The position numbers and the translations under genes were made by a program. A stretch of 64,000 bases of DNA from an uncultured Erythrobacter sp. (GTDB lineage Bacteria; Pseudomonadota; Alphaproteobacteria; Sphingomonadales; Sphingomonadaceae): contig NZ_OY284433.1 in NCBI RefSeq assembly GCF_958304185.1, positions 1,240,001 through 1,304,000 of the forward strand, written 5' to 3'. Below, piece by piece: positions 23,960 to 33,296 of this stretch. How positions within the stretch are numbered: position 1 is the stretch's first letter; every line of letters starts with the position of its first letter. The notes beneath the pieces were generated by a model. That model was not told where the DNA came from, made no database searches, and saw nothing but the letters and a program-made list of their open reading frames with translations.

Positions 23960-26098
23960 ATGCCGGATCTGCCACACGCAACTGCCGAAAGCCTGTTCAG
24001 CACCGTCTTCAAGGCGCTGCCCGACGCTGTGTGCGTCCTTGAACCGCTGGAGGTTGCGGAGGATCAGGATAGCGACTGGCGCTATCTTTCGACCAACCCG
24101 GCATTTTGTACGCTATTCAAGCTGGATGACCTCGCCGGACAAAGCCTGCGCGACCGGTTTCCCAAGCACGCGACCCAGTGGTCGGAACACTTCACCCGCG
24201 CTCTCACCAGCTGCACGGCCGAGACGCTGGTTGAAGAAGGGTTAGATCAGCCGCTGATCTATGAAATCGCACTCACCCCGATGGAGCATGGCCAGCGCGG
24301 GGCGATCATGGTGCGAATCCGCGACATCACCAGCGAACACGTCGCCCGCGCCGGGCGCCGCGAAGCCGATGCCCGCTACAAACTGCTGTTCGATGCGATC
24401 GACGAAGGCTTCTGCATCGTCGAGATCGTCTTCGATGATGAGGGCAAGGGCGTCGATTATCGCTTCCTCGAAGCCAATGACGCTTTTGTCGGTCACACCG
24501 GCCTGATTGACCCGATCGGCCGGACCATGCGTTCAATGCAGCCCGATATCGAGGATCACTGGCCGGCGACCTATGGCACCATCGCCTTGACCGGGGTGGC
24601 CAAGCGGTTCGAAAGCGAATCCTCCGCCATGGGCCGCTGGTTCGACGTCTTCGCCTTCCCGATCGGCGAACAGGCCCCCTATCAGGTCGGAATCCTGTTC
24701 GAGGATATCGGGCCGCGCAAGACGATGGAGATCGCGCTGCGTCACAGCGAAGGCCGATTGCAATCCCTCATCGAAGCGACGTCCGATCTGATTTTCCGCA
24801 TGAACCCGCAAGGCACGGAGATGGAGCAGGTTGGCGGCAGGGACCTGCTCGGCAATCGCGGCGCGGCGGGTAACTGGATCGAAGACTTCGTCCCCGAAAG
24901 CGACCGGGCGATGGTGGAAGCCGCTCTCGCCGAGGCGATCCGCAACCGCCAGCCGCTGAAGATCGAACACCGCATTGTGACCGCCGACGGAATCCTCGGC
25001 TGGCTTTCGTCGCGCGCGATCCCAGTGCTGGGCGAAGATGGCGAGATCACCGAATGGTTCGGGATGGCGACCGACATCACCGCCCGCCGACAGGTCGAAC
25101 AGCAGTTGTCCCACGGCGCAGAAATGCTGCGGGTGGCGAGCGAGATCGGCAAGGTCGGTCTGTGGGACTGGAATGTCGAAACCGGCGAATTGACCTGGTC
25201 GGACGAACATTTCCGTATGGAAGGGTACGAGCCGGGCGAGATCGTCCCGACCTATGACATTTGGTCGGAACGTGTCCACCCGGATGATCGCGGCGCCACC
25301 GAGGACAAGATCAGGGGAGCGATGGAAAGCGGCTGCGAATACGTCAACGAATACCGCGTGTGCCATCCTACCGGCGAAGTTCGCTGGCTGTCAGCGCGCG
25401 GTCGCTTCCTGTTTGACGAAGGCGGCAGCCCGGTGCGGATGCTGGGCGCAATGGTCGACACCACCCAGCGTCGCCGCGAAGAGGAATGGCAAAGGCTGCT
25501 GGTGGCCGAATTGCAGCACCGCGTGCGCAACCTGATCGGCATGGTCCGTTCGGTCGCCCGGCTGTCGGCGCCCAGCCACCGCAATGTCAGCGATTATGTC
25601 GATCACCTGATCGGCCGCCTGCAAGCGATGGGCCGGACCCAGAGCACCCTCACCCGCTCACCCGGCCGCAATGTCGATCTGGCCGAGCTCGTTCGCGAGG
25701 AATTGCTGGTCCACGCCGCCCAGCCACATCAGTATCATTTGGACGGGCCACCCATTGCTTTGTCGCCCCATGCGGCGGAGATTGTCACACTCGCGATCCA
25801 TGAACTTGCAACCAACTCGATCAAATATGGCGCGCTGGGCGATACCGGGTATATTCGGATCGTGTGGACGACTCTGGAAAAGAACGGAAAGCCCTGGATG
25901 AACTTGCGCTGGCAGGAAACTTCGCCGCAGCGCAAGACGAAGTTCAACCGCAAGGGCTTCGGGCGGCGCCTGATCGAGGAGCGCGTGCCCTACGAATTGC
26001 AGGGCGAAGGGCGCTTCGATATTCACGATACCGGAGTGCTGGCCCAGCTGGAGTTTCCGCTGACGGATTCCGGCAGCATTCTCGAGACGCGTTCCTGA
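23960..26098 (+). CDS. Multi-PAS sensor histidine kinase of the HWE type
   Basis: A 712-residue soluble kinase from the ATG at 23960 (GAGAGG seven bases upstream). Four PAS-like domains follow each other, at about residues 10-125, 135-260, 265-390 and 400-520, with PAC ends such as ITEWFGMATDITARRQVEQQL and VRMLGAMVDTTQRRREEE. The phosphoacceptor histidine is in AELQHRVRNLIGMVRSVARLS and the ATP N-box is AIHELATNSIKYGALG, both typical of HWE/HisKA_2 kinases. No LOV cysteine motif (NCRFLQ) and no membrane helix are present. It is followed after 13 bp by a response regulator. Signal unknown; light or redox are possibilities for PAS. Confidence 0.88.
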   Translation: MPDLPHATAESLFSTVFKALPDAVCVLEPLEVAEDQDSDWRYLSTNPAFCTLFKLDDLAGQSLRDRFPKHATQWSEHFTRALTSCTAETLVEEGLDQPLIYEIALTPMEHGQRGAIMVRIRDITSEHVARAGRREADARYKLLFDAIDEGFCIVEIVFDDEGKGVDYRFLEANDAFVGHTGLIDPIGRTMRSMQPDIEDHWPATYGTIALTGVAKRFESESSAMGRWFDVFAFPIGEQAPYQVGILFEDIGPRKTMEIALRHSEGRLQSLIEATSDLIFRMNPQGTEMEQVGGRDLLGNRGAAGNWIEDFVPESDRAMVEAALAEAIRNRQPLKIEHRIVTADGILGWLSSRAIPVLGEDGEITEWFGMATDITARRQVEQQLSHGAEMLRVASEIGKVGLWDWNVETGELTWSDEHFRMEGYEPGEIVPTYDIWSERVHPDDRGATEDKIRGAMESGCEYVNEYRVCHPTGEVRWLSARGRFLFDEGGSPVRMLGAMVDTTQRRREEEWQRLLVAELQHRVRNLIGMVRSVARLSAPSHRNVSDYVDHLIGRLQAMGRTQSTLTRSPGRNVDLAELVREELLVHAAQPHQYHLDGPPIALSPHAAEIVTLAIHELATNSIKYGALGDTGYIRIVWTTLEKNGKPWMNLRWQETSPQRKTKFNRKGFGRRLIEERVPYELQGEGRFDIHDTGVLAQLEFPLTDSGSILETRS

Positions 26099-26111
26099 TT
26101 GGGCCGCTGCC

Positions 26112-26486
26112 ATGACTGACAGAGTGCTCTCCGGGTGCCGCATCATCATCGTCGAAGATGATTACTACCAAGCACATGATTGTAAGCAAATGCTCCAGCA
26201 AGCCGGTGCCAAGGTCGTCGCAGTCACCGCGATCGTGCCCGATCTGCCTGACCTGCTCGCCGAAGGGCGGATTGATGCGGCGCTGATCGACATCAACCTG
26301 GGCCATAGCCACACGTTCGATTTCGCGCGCGAGTTGCAGACGCGGGATATCCCGTTCGCATTTCTGACCGGTTATGACGCGGGGATGCTGCCCGATGATC
26401 TTGCGGCCAGCGTATGCATCAGCAAGCCGGCCGACCTTGACCGGGTGATCAGCGTTATCGCCGAACTGGCGACACGCGCGAGCTAG
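26112..26486 (+). CDS. Single-domain response regulator
   Basis: A 124-residue receiver domain without an output domain. The acidic pocket is VEDDYY near residue 14, the phosphoacceptor aspartate lies in ALIDINLG at about residue 59, and the KPAD lysine follows near residue 108. It lies 13 bp downstream of the HWE kinase and is its likely partner. Such stand-alone receivers in alphaproteobacteria often act as phosphate sinks or feed a PhyR-type general stress cascade. No PhyR or NepR gene adjoins. Confidence 0.9.
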   Translation: MTDRVLSGCRIIIVEDDYYQAHDCKQMLQQAGAKVVAVTAIVPDLPDLLAEGRIDAALIDINLGHSHTFDFARELQTRDIPFAFLTGYDAGMLPDDLAASVCISKPADLDRVISVIAELATRAS

Positions 26487-26496
26487 AGCAATGTTC

Positions 26497-26526
26497 GGTG
26501 AGCGCAGCGATCCCACTGCGCTCACC
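26497..26526. terminator. Bidirectional hairpin between response regulator and Crp/Fnr gene
   Basis: GGTGAGCGCAG and CTGCGCTCACC form a perfect 11-bp stem with an 8-base loop, ten bases after the response-regulator stop and before the convergent regulator stop. A T run is absent. Confidence 0.65.
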
Positions 26527-26551
26527 CATTCCCCCGTCACGCGGGGTCATC

Positions 26552-27304
26552 TCAGGCCGCGATAGCCTTCAGCCGTTCCTCATCGCGCGGTGTCTGCGTC
26601 CGCGGCGCGAGGTAGGCGCTGTCGAACCCGGCAACCTGTTGCAGGCTTCGCAGGTCATGAATGATCAGCTGCTTTGACCGCAGAGTGATCAGTTGATCCT
26701 GACGCAACTGTTGCAGCTTCCGGTTGATGTGCACCGGGGTCAGGCCGAGTGCATCGGCCAGATCGTCCTGCGTGAGCGGGAAGAACATCTGTTCATCCAG
26801 CTTGGGATCGACCAGCGAAAGCCGGTAATGCGCCTCGCAGATCAGATGCGCCATCCGCTCCAGCGCATCGCGCCGACCGACATTGACCACCCATGATGCC
26901 ATCACGGCATTTTCCATGCTGCCATAGCTGCGCATCGCTTCACCCACTGCCGGGAAACGGTCGATCACGCGGCGCATATCGGCGTGGAGAATGTTCACGA
27001 TGCGGCACGAGCTGAGGGTGATGACTTCCTCGATCGCGACGCCATCGGGCGACGAATCGAAGTAGAAGGCATCGCCCGGCAGCAGCAAGCGCGTGATCTG
27101 CCGCGCACCATCGCGCAAGATCTGATAGCGCGCGGCCCAGCCGCTTAGCACGACAGGGAAGGACACCATCTCGTCACCATCGCGCGAGAGGTACTTCTTG
27201 GCCGCGATATCTTTGGGCTGCCGGCACAGTTCCTCGACGGCGGCCAGCTCCTCATCCGAGAGTACGGCCGCGTGCGTCAGACGTTGTAAAAAAGCATTGG
27301 ACAC
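26552..27304 (-). CDS. Crp/Fnr-family transcriptional regulator (paralogue B)
   Basis: A 250-residue regulator with an N-terminal effector barrel (RQITRLLLPGDAFYFDSSPDGVAIEEVITLSS) and a C-terminal winged helix (LTQDDLADALGLTPVHINRKLQQLRQDQLITL). It is a clear paralogue of the protein at 22655-23392, sharing the same layout and a similar closing segment (DLRSLQQVAGFDSAYLAPR). Fnr-type cysteines are missing. It is transcribed away from a 630-bp gene-free stretch that must hold its promoter. Target genes unknown. Confidence 0.88.
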   Translation of the reverse strand: MSNAFLQRLTHAAVLSDEELAAVEELCRQPKDIAAKKYLSRDGDEMVSFPVVLSGWAARYQILRDGARQITRLLLPGDAFYFDSSPDGVAIEEVITLSSCRIVNILHADMRRVIDRFPAVGEAMRSYGSMENAVMASWVVNVGRRDALERMAHLICEAHYRLSLVDPKLDEQMFFPLTQDDLADALGLTPVHINRKLQQLRQDQLITLRSKQLIIHDLRSLQQVAGFDSAYLAPRTQTPRDEERLKAIAA

Positions 27305-27609
27305 TGGCGTCCTCCTCGGGAGTGTTGCGTCATATGCAATATCCCTGAATAGCCGTTTCTTCTCTCACTCAAAAGTTACGCCGGGGGTCGAATTACGTTC
27401 GGCTCACCGGAAAAAAGCTGCACACTGACTTAAACAATCACTTTGATCGGTAAACTGGGCGAAGCAAAGCCCCACGACATGACCATTTCTGGCTATAATG
27501 GAACAATGCGGTTTGACCCATAGCGTTCCTTGATGGCTGAGAACAGGGACGACCGTCTATAACGGCCACGGCGGGCGCAGGCCGGAAAAGACAGCGCGAT
27601 CGCCGTCTG

Positions 27610-27792
27610 GGTGCCCTAATTTGAATGAGTCCAATTTAGGTTAGAGCGTGCCGTGCGTAGGCTGGGCAGAGACTTAACTACCAGAAGGTCCCGATCCTTC
27701 CGGTCATCGGATGACCCGGCCTGCGTTCGGCTTTCTTTTGGCCCGGTCATTGCCCCAATATACTCCCCGCCCAGTGATGGGCGGGGTTTTTT
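27610..27792 (+). ncRNA. Candidate intergenic small RNA
   Basis: Successive inverted repeats lie on the plus strand: CCTAATTTG/CAATTTAGG (27615-27640), CCGGTCATC/GATGACCCGG (about 27700-27719) and the final CCCCGCCC/GGGCGGGG terminator stem with TTTTTT. No coding gene on this strand reaches the terminator, because the nearest plus-strand gene ends at 26486 and is followed by its own hairpin. The start is not determined. I do not recognise it as 6S, tmRNA, SRP or another known family. Confidence 0.35.
27765..27792 (+). terminator. Strong rho-independent terminator without an upstream gene
   Basis: CCCCGCCC and GGGCGGGG make an 8-bp GC stem with a short AGTGAT loop followed by TTTTTT. It precedes the antiporter gene by 144 bp and would end a transcript made within the gene-free region. 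Confidence 0.85.
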
Positions 27793-27936
27793 GTGAGCTT
27801 CGCAGCCGCGCCCTGGGTAGAGACCACGCGCGACGCGATTGCAGGGTTCCTATCCCCGGTTAATGTTGAGCCCTGTTCGCCGCGCCATGCCCGCGGCTCC
27901 CGCCCCTTCGGCGGAACCAACGGCAGTCACCTTTTC

Positions 27937-29196
27937 ATGTCCTATCACGAATTTCTGCTGTTCGCGGGGCTCGCCATTTTGGCCGCATTCTGGCTGCCGC
28001 GATTCGTTTCGGGCCGCGAGCCTGCCGCATCGGCCCTGTTGATCCTTGCGGGCTTTGTCTGCGCGCTGGCGATCGACGAAGCGCCGCCGCTCTTCACGCC
28101 CATCAGCCATCCCCAGTGGTGGGAGACGATGAGCGAAATGGCGGTCATCGTCGCGCTGTTTGCCACCGGGATGCGGCTCGACGTGGTGCGCCCCTTTGCG
28201 CGCTGGCGGGTGACGTGGCGGCTGCTGGCGGTGGCGATGCCGCTGACCATCGGCGCGATGGTGCTGGCAGGCACGGCAGCCGGCCTGCCGCTGGCGAGCG
28301 CGCTGCTGCTGGGCGCTGTGCTTGCGCCCACCGATCCGGTGCTGGCGGGCGATTTGCAGGTCGGCCCGCCAACCGAAGGCGGTGAGCATCCGGTGCGCTT
28401 CGCCCTCACGACCGAGGCCGGATTGAATGACGGGCTGGCCTTCCCCTTCGTCTACCTCGCCATTGCCGTACTGGGCGGGCTTTCCGGCACCGAAGCGATC
28501 AACTGGTTCAGCTATGATGTCGCCTACCGGATCGCAGCGGGCGCGGTCAGCGGCGTCTTGACCGGGTGGTTGCTCGGGCAGGTGGTGTTCCGCTGGCCGA
28601 TGGGCAACATCCTCGCCGAGACAGGGTCGGGCGTGCTCGCGCTGGCAGGTGTGCTGGTGTGTTACGGCGCGGCCGAGTTCATCCACGGCTATGGCTTTAT
28701 CGCTTGCTTCGTGGGCGGCATGGCGTTCCGCCGGGTCGAGGCCAAGCACAGCTTCCACAGCAACCTCCACCTGTTCAATCTTGCCATCGAACACGCGCTG
28801 ACAGCGGTTTTGCTACTGATGACGGGGGCGGCGCTCGGCACCTATGCGGCGTGGGTGGAGTGGAAACACGTCGCCATCGCTGCGAGCCTCATCTTCCTTG
28901 TCCGTCCGCTGAGCGGGTGGATCGCGCTGGCTGGATCGGGCCTGCCGCCGCGCGAACGCTTTGTCACCGCCGCCTTTGGTGTGCGCGGGATCGGGAGCCT
29001 CTACTACCTCGCCTTTGCCGCAAGCGCAGCGCCCTTGGCGGGGCTGGCCGACCTGTGGCTGATAGTGCTGGTGGCGATTGCACAGTCCGCACTGGTCCAC
29101 GGCCTCAGCGCCGCCGCCGTACTCGCGCGCATCCGCGCCGATACGGCATCAGAACCAAAGCGGAGACCCCGGCACGAACCGGAGCACGCGCAATGA
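27937..29196 (+). CDS. Cation:proton antiporter (CPA1, NhaP-like)
   Basis: A 419-residue membrane protein with about 12 hydrophobic segments. The family region LLGAVLAPTDPVLAGDLQ (about residues 127-145) and TTEAGLNDGLAFPFVYLAI (residues 157-175) carry the ion-binding aspartates of Na+/H+ antiporters. The ATG at 27937 is chosen over a GTG further upstream because the protein then starts just before the first helix. Its stop overlaps otsB by four bases (ATGA). Coupling to trehalose genes points to salt or osmotic stress. Confidence 0.88.
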   Translation: MSYHEFLLFAGLAILAAFWLPRFVSGREPAASALLILAGFVCALAIDEAPPLFTPISHPQWWETMSEMAVIVALFATGMRLDVVRPFARWRVTWRLLAVAMPLTIGAMVLAGTAAGLPLASALLLGAVLAPTDPVLAGDLQVGPPTEGGEHPVRFALTTEAGLNDGLAFPFVYLAIAVLGGLSGTEAINWFSYDVAYRIAAGAVSGVLTGWLLGQVVFRWPMGNILAETGSGVLALAGVLVCYGAAEFIHGYGFIACFVGGMAFRRVEAKHSFHSNLHLFNLAIEHALTAVLLLMTGAALGTYAAWVEWKHVAIAASLIFLVRPLSGWIALAGSGLPPRERFVTAAFGVRGIGSLYYLAFAASAAPLAGLADLWLIVLVAIAQSALVHGLSAAAVLARIRADTASEPKRRPRHEPEHAQ

Positions 29197-29906
29197 CCCT
29201 GCCACAGCCCCTTGCCCTGCTGCTGGATTTCGACGGCACGCTCGTGCCGATTGTCGCCACGCCCGACGCCATTGTGGTGAGTGACGATCTGCACGCCTTG
29301 ATCGCCGAGGCGATGGAGCGGCTGGACGGGCGCGTCGCAATCATCTCCGGCCGCTCGCTCGAACAGCTTGATGCGCTGTGGGGCGAGAGCCTGAGCGGTG
29401 TGACGGTGGCCGCCAGCCACGGGCTCGAACTGCGCAGCGACGGCCTGCTGAGCGCGCCCGAGCATTCTGCGCTGTTCGCCCGGCTAGCGCGCGCGACCGA
29501 GAAGCGCTTCGCCACGCAGCAGGGCGTGGTGATCGAACTGAAGAGCTTTGGCCTCGGCCTGCATTACCGGCTCGCGCCGACGCTGCGCGAGGCGGTGCAT
29601 GATTGGGCCAAGGAATGCGCGGAGAACCATCGCCTTGCGATCCAGCCTGGCGATATGGTGTTCGAACTGCTTTTGCCCGGTGCGAACAAGGGCGAGGCCG
29701 TGCGCCAGATCATGGACCGGTGGCGCTTTGCGGGTAGCTCACCCATCTACATCGGTGACGACCTGACCGACATTCCGGCCATGCTTGCCGCACGCAAGTT
29801 CGGCGGGCGCGGGATTGCAGTGGGTCGGAAGATCGCCGCCTACGCCGATGACGTGCTGGCTGGCCCTGCCGAAGTGATCAGCCACATCCGCAAATTGCTG
29901 GCGTAA
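29193..29906 (+). CDS. otsB: Trehalose-6-phosphate phosphatase
   Basis: A 237-residue HAD-superfamily phosphatase that dephosphorylates trehalose-6-phosphate to trehalose. The catalytic DxD motif is D12 and D14 in LLLDFDGTLVPI, with IISGRS and YIGDDLTDIPAM completing HAD motifs II and IV. It is translationally coupled to the antiporter gene upstream and followed by otsA after 157 bp. Length is normal for the family. Confidence 0.94.
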   Translation: MTLPQPLALLLDFDGTLVPIVATPDAIVVSDDLHALIAEAMERLDGRVAIISGRSLEQLDALWGESLSGVTVAASHGLELRSDGLLSAPEHSALFARLARATEKRFATQQGVVIELKSFGLGLHYRLAPTLREAVHDWAKECAENHRLAIQPGDMVFELLLPGANKGEAVRQIMDRWRFAGSSPIYIGDDLTDIPAMLAARKFGGRGIAVGRKIAAYADDVLAGPAEVISHIRKLLA

Positions 29907-30063
29907 CCGGGCGTCGGCCAAATTTACCACATAGGCCATTTTTTGTTCGCCCGGTTTGGGCAAGGGTCGCAGGGTCGCTGGATGTCGCGGACAAGGTCCG
30001 CCCTGGCTTTACCCCTGCATGGCCGCACCACCTGCGGCACTGCCCCACAACGGAGGGTCGCCG

Positions 30064-31482
30064 ATGCCTCGCCTGATTGCCATTTCCAACCGCGTGCAGA
30101 CCGAAACCGAAGGCGAGACCGCCAATCGCGGTGGACTGGCTGTCGCACTGGCGGCAGGTCTGCGCGCCAGCAATGGTATTTGGTTCGGCTGGTCGGGTGA
30201 GCAGACCGAGGAATTCACCGGCCAGATCACCTTCCGCCGCGCCAATGGCGTCGCCACGGCCACCATCGATCTCGAAGCGCAGGACATTGAGGAATATTAC
30301 AACGGCTTTGCCAACCGTACCTTGTGGCCGCTGTTCCACTACCGGCTCGACCTGACGGAGATCGCGCGCGACTATGCCGGAGGTTATGCGCGGGTGAACC
30401 ACCGCTTTGCCGAAACTGTCGGCCCGCTGATCGAGCCGAATGATCTGGTCTGGGTGCATGACTACCATCTCCTGCCGCTCGGCCAGCAGCTGCGCGAGCG
30501 CGGCTTTCGCAACCGGATCGGCTTCTTCCTCCACATCCCCTGGCCCCCGCCAAGCCTGCTGATATCGCTGCCCGATCACCGCGAGCTGGTTGAAAGCCTG
30601 CTCGATTACGATGTGGTCGGCTTCCAGTCTGACGAGTGGCGACAGGCGTTCATGGACTATGTCACCGCCCATCTCGATGCCGAGATTGATGGCGAGATCG
30701 TCAGCTTCGGTGAGCGGCGCACGCGCGTGCTGGTGTGCCCGATCGGGCTGGACACCGCCGATTTTTGCAGCTCGGCGCACACGATGGCGGCCAAGCAGGC
30801 GCAAACCCAGCTGATGGTAAGCGCAGTCGGGCGCGACATGATTGTGGGCGTCGACCGGCTCGATTATTCGAAGGGCTTGCAGGAGCGCTTTATCGCCTAC
30901 CAGCAGTTCCTCACCAACCACCCCGAACTGTGCGAGAAGGTGTCGCTGCTTCAGATCGCACCGCCATCACGCGGGGATGTGCCGAGCTACCAGCAGATCC
31001 GCGCCGAGCTCAACGCGCTGTCGGGCAGCATCAATGGCGAATTCGCGACGATCGACTGGGTGCCGATCCGCTACGTCAATCACGGCTACTCGCGCGAGAA
31101 GCTGTTCGGCATCTACCGCGCGGCACGGGTTGGGCTGGTCACGCCCTTGCGGGACGGGATGAATCTGGTCGCCAAGGAATATGTCGCAGCGCAAGACCCC
31201 GCCGATCCCGGCGTGCTGGTGCTGTCACGCTTTGCCGGGGCCGCCGCGCAACTGGAAGGCGCGGTGATCGTCAACCCGCACAGCAGCGAGGACATGGCCG
31301 ATGGCATCGCCCGCGCGCTCGCCATGCCGCTCGCCGAACGACAGGAGCGGCACAAGACGATGTTCGACTGCATCGTCAAACAGGACGTTCACTGGTGGTC
31401 GAAAACCTTCTTGGCAGCACTGGAAGAGGCCGGGCCAAAGCCCGCCGCGCGCCTGCTTCCCAAAGCCGTCAACGCCGACTGA
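30064..31482 (+). CDS. otsA: Trehalose-6-phosphate synthase
   Basis: A 472-residue GT20 enzyme that joins UDP-glucose and glucose-6-phosphate. Recognisable blocks are RGGLAVAL near residue 22, [28 protein letters not shown], and [20 protein letters not shown] with [14 protein letters not shown] at the nucleotide-sugar site. The ATG at 30064 follows CGGAGGG. Together with otsB it forms the classical osmoprotectant pathway. A terminator closes the operon. Confidence 0.95.
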   Translation: MPRLIAISNRVQTETEGETANRGGLAVALAAGLRASNGIWFGWSGEQTEEFTGQITFRRANGVATATIDLEAQDIEEYYNGFANRTLWPLFHYRLDLTEIARDYAGGYARVNHRFAETVGPLIEPNDLVWVHDYHLLPLGQQLRERGFRNRIGFFLHIPWPPPSLLISLPDHRELVESLLDYDVVGFQSDEWRQAFMDYVTAHLDAEIDGEIVSFGERRTRVLVCPIGLDTADFCSSAHTMAAKQAQTQLMVSAVGRDMIVGVDRLDYSKGLQERFIAYQQFLTNHPELCEKVSLLQIAPPSRGDVPSYQQIRAELNALSGSINGEFATIDWVPIRYVNHGYSREKLFGIYRAARVGLVTPLRDGMNLVAKEYVAAQDPADPGVLVLSRFAGAAAQLEGAVIVNPHSSEDMADGIARALAMPLAERQERHKTMFDCIVKQDVHWWSKTFLAALEEAGPKPAARLLPKAVNAD

Positions 31483-31495
31483 ACACCCGCAAACA

Positions 31496-31534
31496 AAACC
31501 CCGTGCGGCGCGCAGCCACACGGGGTTTGCTTTG
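31496..31534 (+). terminator. Terminator after otsA
   Basis: AAACCCCGTG and CACGGGGTTT form a 10-bp stem around a 13-base loop, 13 bp after the otsA stop, with GCTTTG beyond. The A-rich left side also makes it usable for the convergent DUF4142 gene. Confidence 0.75.
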
Positions 31535-31551
31535 TCGGAACGATGGTCTCG

Positions 31552-32157
31552 TTAAGGCGTGGGGGTGGCCTGGCCGCCCGCCATCGCTGTACCCGGCTGC
31601 GGGGTGTTCTTCTCCAGCCAGTCATGGTGCTTCTGCACGGTCGGGATCGCGCCTTGGGCAAACTGGCGCAGCTCCGCAATCTCCCCGTCACCGCCATAGG
31701 ACTTGAGCAAGGTCAGCGCCTCGCGGTGCGCTGTCATTTGCTGGCTCAGATATTCGCGGTCGAAGGAGGCACCCTGAAGGCTCTGAAGAATATCGACTTT
31801 GGACTGATGGTCGGCGTCGAGATTGATCGGCAGCGCCAGCGTCTGGCCCGAGCTTCCCACCGCATCCTCGAGCGTCTCTAGCGCCTTCGAATGATCAGTG
31901 ACCATCATCTGCGCAAAATCCCGCACTGACCCGGCTTCGGCCTTGTCGAGCGCGATGTTAGCAGCGGCGATTTCATAGAGGTTCGACATCGCGGCCGCCT
32001 GCACGAAGGCCAGCGAGGTGGGGGCTTCTTCGGACAAGGCGTTGTCGGCATCGTTTTCAGCTTCGCCAACTCCGCTTGCAGCCATGTTCTCGTCAGAGCC
32101 GGGGCTGTTACAGGCCGTTGCCAGCAGGCTGGCGGCGATCAGCAATGGGATACGCAT
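31552..32157 (-). CDS. DUF4142 lipoprotein
   Basis: A 201-residue secreted protein. The ATG at 32155-32157 follows AAGGA and gives a lipoprotein signal with lipobox LLATAC-N. The DUF4142 domain (about residues 50-180) is a ferritin-like helical bundle rich in histidines and glutamates, with FVQAAAMSNLYEIAAANIAL, FAQMMVTDHSKA and REYLSQQMTAHREAL. Proteins of this family are common in stress-responsive loci. The end is threonine/proline-rich. Biochemical role unknown. Confidence 0.88.
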   Translation of the reverse strand: MRIPLLIAASLLATACNSPGSDENMAASGVGEAENDADNALSEEAPTSLAFVQAAAMSNLYEIAAANIALDKAEAGSVRDFAQMMVTDHSKALETLEDAVGSSGQTLALPINLDADHQSKVDILQSLQGASFDREYLSQQMTAHREALTLLKSYGGDGEIAELRQFAQGAIPTVQKHHDWLEKNTPQPGTAMAGGQATPTP

Positions 32158-32361
32158 ACTCCATCCTTTCACATCAGCCGCGCACGCGGCGGGAGGCTGC
32201 CATTGATAGGACACGAGAGCGCGGGGCGAACTCACATAGGCCAATGACCCGGTTTAACGCTTTGCCTGCGTCAGCGGCGCGCAAATCCTTGCCGAGTATA
32301 GGGAACCCGGACGGAAGGTGGCCCAAGAGAGGTGGGGGGAGAATCGTGACGGAAAGGTGCC

Positions 32362-32898
32362 ATGCACAAGCCAGCCCCGACCAGTTCCTGTGAAAATCCT
32401 GCCTCCGGCTTCACCGATGAAATGACCGCATCGCTCCCGGCGCTGCGGCGCTTTGCGCAATCGCTATGCCGGCAGCGCGATATGGCGGACGATCTGGTGC
32501 AAGAGACGATGGTCCGCGCCTGGTCATCACGCCATACCTTCCAACCGGGCAGCAAGTTCCGTCCGTGGGTGTTCACGATCCTGCGCAACCAGTTCTACAG
32601 CACGGCGCGCAAGCGCAGTCGGTTGACCCCGTGGGATCCCGAGGCGGCGGAGCGGATCCTGATCCAGCAGCCCAATCAGGAAGAAGGGCTGCATCTCCAC
32701 GATATCGAGGTGGCGCTGGGACAATTGCCCAACACGCAGCGTGAGATGCTGATGCTGATCGCGGGAGCGGGAATGAGCTACGAAGAAGCGGCGCTTGCGA
32801 CAGATTGCAAGATCGGCACCGTCAAGAGCCGGATCAATCGCGGCCGCGCGGCGATCCGGGCCATCATCGACGGCGCGGATGCCTTGCCCGAGGCCTAA
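32362..32898 (+). CDS. EcfG-like general-stress ECF sigma factor
   Basis: A 178-residue sigma factor. Region 2 reads LPALRRFAQSLCRQRDMADDLVQETMVRAWSSRHTFQPGSKFRPWVFTILRNQFYS, which closely follows the EcfG pattern. Region 4 has LPNTQREMLMLIAGAGMSYEEAALATDCKIGTVKSRINRGR. In alphaproteobacteria EcfG is released by the PhyR-NepR partner switch; neither gene is in the window. It lies next to trehalose, DUF4142 and GlsB/YeaQ genes, a likely part of its regulon. It could be a secondary EcfG paralogue. Confidence 0.88.
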   Translation: MHKPAPTSSCENPASGFTDEMTASLPALRRFAQSLCRQRDMADDLVQETMVRAWSSRHTFQPGSKFRPWVFTILRNQFYSTARKRSRLTPWDPEAAERILIQQPNQEEGLHLHDIEVALGQLPNTQREMLMLIAGAGMSYEEAALATDCKIGTVKSRINRGRAAIRAIIDGADALPEA

Positions 32899-32904
32899 TC
32901 ATGG

Positions 32905-32931
32905 GCGGGCCTGTCCACTGGACAGGCCCGC
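32905..32931. terminator. Hairpin between sigma factor and small lipoprotein gene
   Basis: GCGGGCCTGTCC and GGACAGGCCCGC make a perfect 12-bp stem with a 3-base loop, seven bases after the sigma-factor stop. The genes converge here, so it can serve both. No T run. Confidence 0.65.
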
Positions 32932-32988
32932 ACACAGACGGCGCCGCGGATGTGCCTCACAATCAGCGCCGTCTGAAGCCGAAAGGCT

Positions 32989-33279
32989 TTACTGGGGAAG
33001 GTTGTCGGCCTTTTCCTCAAGCGCGTCAGCCTTGGCTTCGGTGCTGTCGCGAACGGCGTCAGCCTTGTTCTCAAGGTTCTGCTCGGCGTTCGAATCCACC
33101 CCGTCGACCGTCTGGTCGAGCGTGTCGGCGGTGTCTTCCATCTGATCGGCGGTCTGTTCGCCCGCTTCGCGGACGTCTTCGGCCTGGGCTTCGAGCTGTT
33201 CTTCCTGCTTGCTCTCCGCACAGGCGGCAAGCGCGAGGGCCGATGCGCCGAGCGCAGCGATGGTAATGATCTTCTTCAT
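32989..33279 (-). CDS. Small acidic coiled-coil lipoprotein
   Basis: A 96-residue protein starting at the ATG 33277-33279 behind AAAGGAG. The signal ends LALAAC-A, a lipobox. The mature part is almost entirely a charged helix with alanine/glutamate heptads (EEQLEAQAEDVREAGEQTAD and ALEEKADNLPQ), similar to LEA-like or entericidin-type stress lipoproteins. It lies 17 bp downstream of the GlsB/YeaQ gene on the same strand and is probably co-transcribed. Precise function unknown. Confidence 0.8.
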   Translation of the reverse strand: MKKIITIAALGASALALAACAESKQEEQLEAQAEDVREAGEQTADQMEDTADTLDQTVDGVDSNAEQNLENKADAVRDSTEAKADALEEKADNLPQ

Positions 33280-33296
33280 GTGACGTGCTCCTTTGT

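Larger units (their letters stand above)
27305..27936. other. Gene-free region holding a candidate small RNA
   Basis: No protein gene fits this 632-bp stretch. It holds the promoter side of the Crp/Fnr gene on the left and several plus-strand hairpins on the right, ending in a strong terminator at 27765-27792. A TATAAT hexamer occurs at 27493-27498 but without a good -35 partner. Confidence 0.5.

Noticed and set aside
27500..27527. GGAAC...CGTT resembling an EcfG-type promoter
   Set aside because: The spacer is 19 bases, longer than the usual 15-18 for this promoter type.
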